Source: Brachybacterium aquaticum
Lineage (GTDB): Bacteria > Actinomycetota > Actinomycetes > Actinomycetales > Dermabacteraceae
DNA length: 64,000 nt
Direction of reading: 5' to 3'
Assembly: GCF_014204755.1 (NCBI RefSeq)
Contig: NZ_JACHLZ010000001.1
Coordinates: forward strand, 62,001-126,000
Part shown: piece after piece, positions 63,483 through 64,000 of the stretch
Layout of the letters: each line of letters begins with the position of its first letter
How positions within the stretch are numbered: position 1 is the first letter of the stretch
Made by a program: the position numbers and the translations under genes
Notes under the pieces: model-generated
What the model saw: only the letters and a program-made list of their open reading frames with translations
Told to the model about the DNA's origin: nothing
Database searches by the model: none

Positions 63483-64000
63483 TCACCGCCCCGCGTGCCC
63501 CGCGAGCACCTCCCGCACCACCGCGGCCGGGTCCGCAGCGTCCATCACCGCGCGGACCAGCGCCGTCCCCGCGACCCCCACCTGCGCGAGCGCGGGGACG
63601 TCCGCCGGGGTGACGTCCCCGATCGCGACGATCGGCAGAGAGGAGGCTGCGAGCAGCGGGGCGTAGCCGGCGACGCCGAGCGGTTCGCGGCCGGAGTCCT
63701 TGGTGGGGGTGCGGCGGAACGGTCCGGCGCCGAGGTAGTCCAGGTGTTCACTCAGCGACTCCGCGGCGCGGACCAGGTCGAGCGTGCCGGTGGTCAGGCC
63801 GATCACGGCGTCCTCGCCGAGCAGTTCGCGGGCGTCGGCGACGGGCAGGTCGTCCTGGCCGAGGTGGACGCCCGCGACCGGGGCGCCGCGCCGACGGGCC
63901 GCCCAGGCCACGTCCGCCCGGTCGTCGACCAGCACCGCCGTCGCCGTGTTCGCGGCGTGGACGGCATCCGCGACGGCGAGGACGAGCTCGAGAAGCTCCG
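63483..64000 (-). CDS. thiE: thiamine-phosphate synthase, partial
   Basis: Minus strand, 172 codons visible; the N-terminus lies beyond 64000. Joins HMP-PP and HET-P to thiamine phosphate. Motifs of the ThiE TIM barrel: LVDDRADVAWAARRRGAP then AGVHLGQDDLPVADARELLG, IGLTTGTLD, DYLGAGPFRRTPTKDSG (phosphate loop TPTK), and PIVAIGDVTPADVPALAQVGVAGTALV near the end. The C-terminus is complete. Other thiamine genes would lie outside the window. Confidence 0.9.
   Translation of the reverse strand, partial: ELLELVLAVADAVHAANTATAVLVDDRADVAWAARRRGAPVAGVHLGQDDLPVADARELLGEDAVIGLTTGTLDLVRAAESLSEHLDYLGAGPFRRTPTKDSGREPLGVAGYAPLLAASSLPIVAIGDVTPADVPALAQVGVAGTALVRAVMDAADPAAVVREVLAGHAGR

Overview
The window reads as chromosomal DNA of a high-GC Gram-positive bacterium (Actinomycetota). 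Supporting signs are strongly G/C-biased third codon positions, frequent GTG starts and 4-base ATGA/GTGA gene overlaps, an RmlC-RmlD fusion, LPXTG and LAXTG sortase signals, and an alanine/glutamate-rich proteome. A Brachybacterium/Dermabacteraceae-like host is my best guess, but nothing here proves the genus. No rRNA, tRNA or CRISPR array was seen.

Positions 1-37,300 are mostly a cell-surface glycopolymer locus. It makes dTDP-L-rhamnose (rfbA, rfbB and a fused rfbC-rfbD), UDP-ManNAc and UDP-ManNAcA (wecB, wecC), and sn-glycerol-3-phosphate and CDP-glycerol (gpsA, tagD). It also has a TagG/TagH-type ABC exporter, at least five glycosyltransferases, and two very large GT2 + TagF (CDP-glycerol glycerophosphotransferase) fusions. 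A polysaccharide pyruvyl transferase stands beside the remnant of another. A GH79-like anchored glycosidase, a DUF6270 protein and an M23 peptidase follow. Together they suggest a teichoic-acid-like wall polymer carrying rhamnose, ManNAcA and possibly pyruvate; that structure is inference. The stretch 20,001-25,292 is visibly lower in G+C than its surroundings and looks acquired.

Positions 25,300-31,080 are an insertion-sequence cluster. An IS3-family element is interrupted by an IS30-family element, which is itself interrupted by an IS256-family element. Removing each insert at its target duplication restores the host reading frame exactly. An IS110-family element with a long noncoding leader lies next to it.

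Positions 37,400-43,850 are metabolic and general genes: a membrane protein, a patatin-like phospholipase, a sugar isomerase + Gfo/Idh/MocA dehydrogenase pair, and a divergent TetR regulator with an MFS exporter. Positions 43,914-50,423 hold a sortase-anchored surface protein and a MoxR-DUF58-transglutaminase operon.

Positions 50,648-64,000 hold a type II NADH dehydrogenase, two large secreted nucleic-acid-scavenging enzymes (an LPXTG-anchored 5'-nucleotidase and an ExeM-like nuclease), an amino-acid permease, a 125-bp tandem repeat array, an ArsR regulator with its SRPBCC partner, a disulfide-reductase-family flavoprotein, and the 3' part of thiE. Convergent gene pairs are usually separated by strong hairpin terminators.
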